DNA of 64,000 nt from Lamellibrachia satsuma. Lineage: Eukaryota > Annelida > Polychaeta > Sabellida > Siboglinidae. Below the pieces are notes generated by a model that was not told the DNA's origin, made no database searches, and saw nothing but the letters and a program-made list of their open reading frames with translations. Positions 61,401 to 64,000 of this stretch are shown here, piece by piece. The translations under genes were made by a program, and so were the position numbers. The DNA is taken from the NCBI GenBank assembly GCA_033239005.1, contig BSQZ01000004.1, positions 12,370,507 to 12,434,506 on the forward strand, written 5' to 3'. Position 1 is the stretch's first letter. Each line of letters starts with the position of its first letter.

Positions 61401-62180
61401 GGTGAATCAAGACACACGGGCATGTTGTTACATAGTCGTTTCACAAAGAGTCACTATCAACAGTAGTTGTTTGGAAGTCTACCAGTGGACACACTGTCCA
61501 AACACCGGGAATTAGGAAGATGAAATTAAAGAGGTGTGAAAAAAAAATATTTTTAACCACCTGAAACTGTTTTTGTTAGGTCCACATAATATTATCTCAC
61601 GCAGCCACTTTTGATATTTCGTGAATAAAATGTCAAGCACATATACTACGTAGTATATCGGTTATGCTAAGCAAACGTTAAACTGAAAATCAGGATTTGT
61701 TATCATCCACGTGCGTTCAACTGCAAAAAAGTGATTGGGACAAATTGGTACAATCATAGCAACGCTCGGGCGGTTCGCACTGATGGCCCAGACAGCGAAT
61801 TGTGTGCTGAAAATGAGGACATGTATTTAACCACGACGCTTTGTTTCACACATGGAGCCTAGCGTACTGGTTAATGGCACGGCCACATTTGAGCAATTAA
61901 TATAATGTTTGCATTGTATGATTAATTGAAATGTGGATGTTTGTGCGTGTATGCGGGAATGCGTAAGTGTGTGTATAATTTAATCAAGTAGAAATTGCAT
62001 TACATGTATAATATTGCCATATACTATTTTTTACTCCATTCATTAATTTACAATCCGTCCACAATAGTTTGTTATGCAAGAATCCGGGATATATGTCCCC
62101 TTTGGTAAAGAAATGTACAATATATAATGTATGTATGTACACGCATATACGGGTATATAGGTATACACACATATATATAC
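61401..62180. other. No recognisable gene
   Basis: AT-rich sequence with short open frames only. Confidence 0.5.
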
Positions 62181-62845
<665 letters not shown>

Positions 62846-62986
62846 GTGTATACCTATATACCTGTATATGCGTTGAAAGAAACAGTTTTCGCAGTTCATG
62901 TAGCCCATAGATATCTACAGTTCACAGTCAAATCGTGGCTAAATCAATAAATCAATATCTACCTGTCAGCACCGTAAAGTTGTGTT

Positions 62987-63010
62987 ATGGTTACCATCGG
63001 GCCGTCGTGA
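62987..63010 (+). promoter_or_regulatory. Possible upstream ORF in a 5' UTR
   Basis: ATG followed by six codons and TGA. If the exon at 63164 is real and transcription starts upstream of 62987, this short frame would precede the main start. Speculative. Confidence 0.2.
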
Positions 63011-63163
63011 CATCTGTTGGACAGAGCGCAGCACAGTGGTTACTGTCGCTACGAGGGAGCCGTGTTAGGGGTTTATTTACCATCGAACATTGAGGCACGG
63101 ATTCTTTCTGTCGACAAAAACTGTCCGCGTAGCCAACTCGTAGGTTATTGATCACTGTCTGAT

Positions 63164-63227
63164 ATGGCGTTAGGATGGCCTCCGTGGACAGCGCTGATAG
63201 TGACGACGTTCGTCGTAGGAACCCATG
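63164..63227 (+). CDS. Candidate first coding exon with signal peptide
   Basis: ATG at 63164 (G at -3 and +4) opens the frame MALGWPPWTALIVTTFVVGT H and runs 21 codons plus one base to 63227, directly followed by the consensus splice donor GTAAGT. The peptide has a short start, a hydrophobic core (ALIVTTFVV) and small residues near the end, as expected of a signal peptide. A phase-1 intron right after the signal peptide is common in genes for secreted and membrane proteins of animals. The rest of the gene would lie beyond the window. A chance combination cannot be excluded, but no transposon resemblance is seen. Confidence 0.45.
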
Positions 63228-63744
63228 GTAAGTCGGCACGGGGACCTGATTAATGGCGCCAGGGCTATTTTCCCAGTGGCGTATTTAGGAGGGGGCCATT
63301 GGGCTATGCCCCCGCCTTTGGCTTATATGTTTTTGAATGATTACGTACTTTTCCTTTGCGCCGCTACATGGCAGCATGGCAAAGTAAAGCTACCCCACTG
63401 TACTTGCCTCTCTTATTTGTGTCTCTATATATCTACCTGTCTACAGGTCAGTCGGTCGGTTGCCGTGCAGCTAGTGGCAAAAATACAATGCACTTTATTA
63501 AACAATATAAGAAGTTTGTCTTCTTCCGTGCGTGGCCTACTTCAGCCACCGAATCAACTGTTGCAAGCTGAGAAAGAGCTGACCAGGCGTTAGGTGTGGA
63601 ACTGGCTGAAAGCACCATTTTTAGCAGTAAGGACTTTGAGAACAGACAACACTAGCTAAGTGAGCTAGGACCGAGACGAAAACAGCGCAAGATAAACGCA
63701 ACAGTTTCACACAGCGTAGTATAGATGGGTCGACGAAATATCTG
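63228..63744. other. Putative intron with a dispersed-repeat start
   Basis: At 63270, CAGTGGCGTATTTAGG resembles hAT-type termini, and GGGGGCCATTGGGCTATGCC echoes the C-rich stretch at 40016-40090. No matching right end was found. Open frames at 63225-63593 have no recognised motif. Confidence 0.35.
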
Positions 63745-63990
63745 ACGACTGGGATTGGCTAACTAAAGGACGAAACTGACCACTGGGATTGGAGAACTAA
63801 GGGTTGAAACTGACCACTGGGATTAGCGAACTAAGAGTTGAAATTGACCACTGGGATTGATAACTAAGGGTTGAAACTGACCACTGGGATCGGTGAGCTA
63901 ACGGTTGAAACTGACCACTGGTGTCGGTGAACTAAGGGTTGACATTTACAACTGGGATCGGCGAACCGAAGCTATATTTTGCTCAGTCAC
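63745..63990. repeat. 34-bp minisatellite (plus orientation)
   Basis: About seven units of GGGTTGAAACTGACCACTGG GATCGGYGAACTAA. They are the reverse complement of the array at 50331-50584 apart from the variable ACTGGGAT / ATTGATGT part. The array may continue beyond the window. Confidence 0.92.
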
Positions 63991-64000
63991 ATCAGTTGGT

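Noticed and set aside
63270..63330. Second hAT-type element starting CAGTGGCGTATTTAGG
   Set aside because: No matching right end or target duplication was found before the window end, so only the resemblance is noted.

Overview
This looks like a stretch of an animal genome, most likely a marine invertebrate. The DNA is AT-rich, there are no operons or long intact genes, splice-like signals occur, and almost every recognisable protein-coding trace is a decayed transposon. The species cannot be named from the sequence. No tRNA, rRNA, CRISPR array or prokaryotic feature was found.

Layout. From 0 to 17 kb lies mostly non-coding DNA. It holds a Penelope-like endonuclease remnant (0.7-1.05 kb), an 860-bp hAT-like element with terminal inverted repeats (1.27-2.13 kb), a 220-bp direct duplication (8.63/9.33 kb), short tandem repeats and a decayed coiled-coil coding fragment (13.7-14.1 kb). 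From 17.5 to 20.1 kb is an RTE-like LINE split by a 319-bp hAT MITE with an 8-bp target-site duplication. From 23.3 to 32.1 kb is a LINE pile-up: an RTE-like LINE split by a second, nearly full-length LINE, followed by a CR1/L2-like LINE split by another member of its own family.

From 35.8 to 39.9 kb, three elements are nested: a LINE contains a pogo/Tigger-like DNA transposon with TA target duplication, which itself contains a third LINE fragment. A 3072-bp part of this nest is duplicated nearly exactly at 41.46-44.53 kb, ending in both copies at a long (TA)n tract. From 46.5 to 47.5 kb is a broken copy of a multicopy invertebrate gene with a PIN-like stretch. From 47.9 to 51.6 kb are three minisatellites, the first interrupted by a LINE with a 39-bp inversion. 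From 52.5 to 54.1 kb is a THAP-domain coding region, interrupted by a 1119-bp hAT element with a perfect 8-bp duplication and clipped downstream by a LINE. From 54.9 to 59.5 kb is a degenerate Ty3/gypsy LTR retrotransposon. In it, a 27-bp satellite of about 20 copies has grown out of the codons for the protease active site.

The last 3 kb hold a large complex AT tract and, at 63,164-63,227, a good candidate for a real host exon: a short signal-peptide-like reading frame ending in a consensus splice donor in phase 1. The final 250 bp repeat the minisatellite seen at 50.3-50.6 kb in the opposite orientation.

The elements do not act together as a pathway. They record successive insertions: at least six cases of one element inside another can be read directly from interrupted reading frames, target duplications or interrupted arrays. 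All element identities come from motif recognition by eye, so family names are inferences; the repeats, inverted repeats and duplications are read directly.
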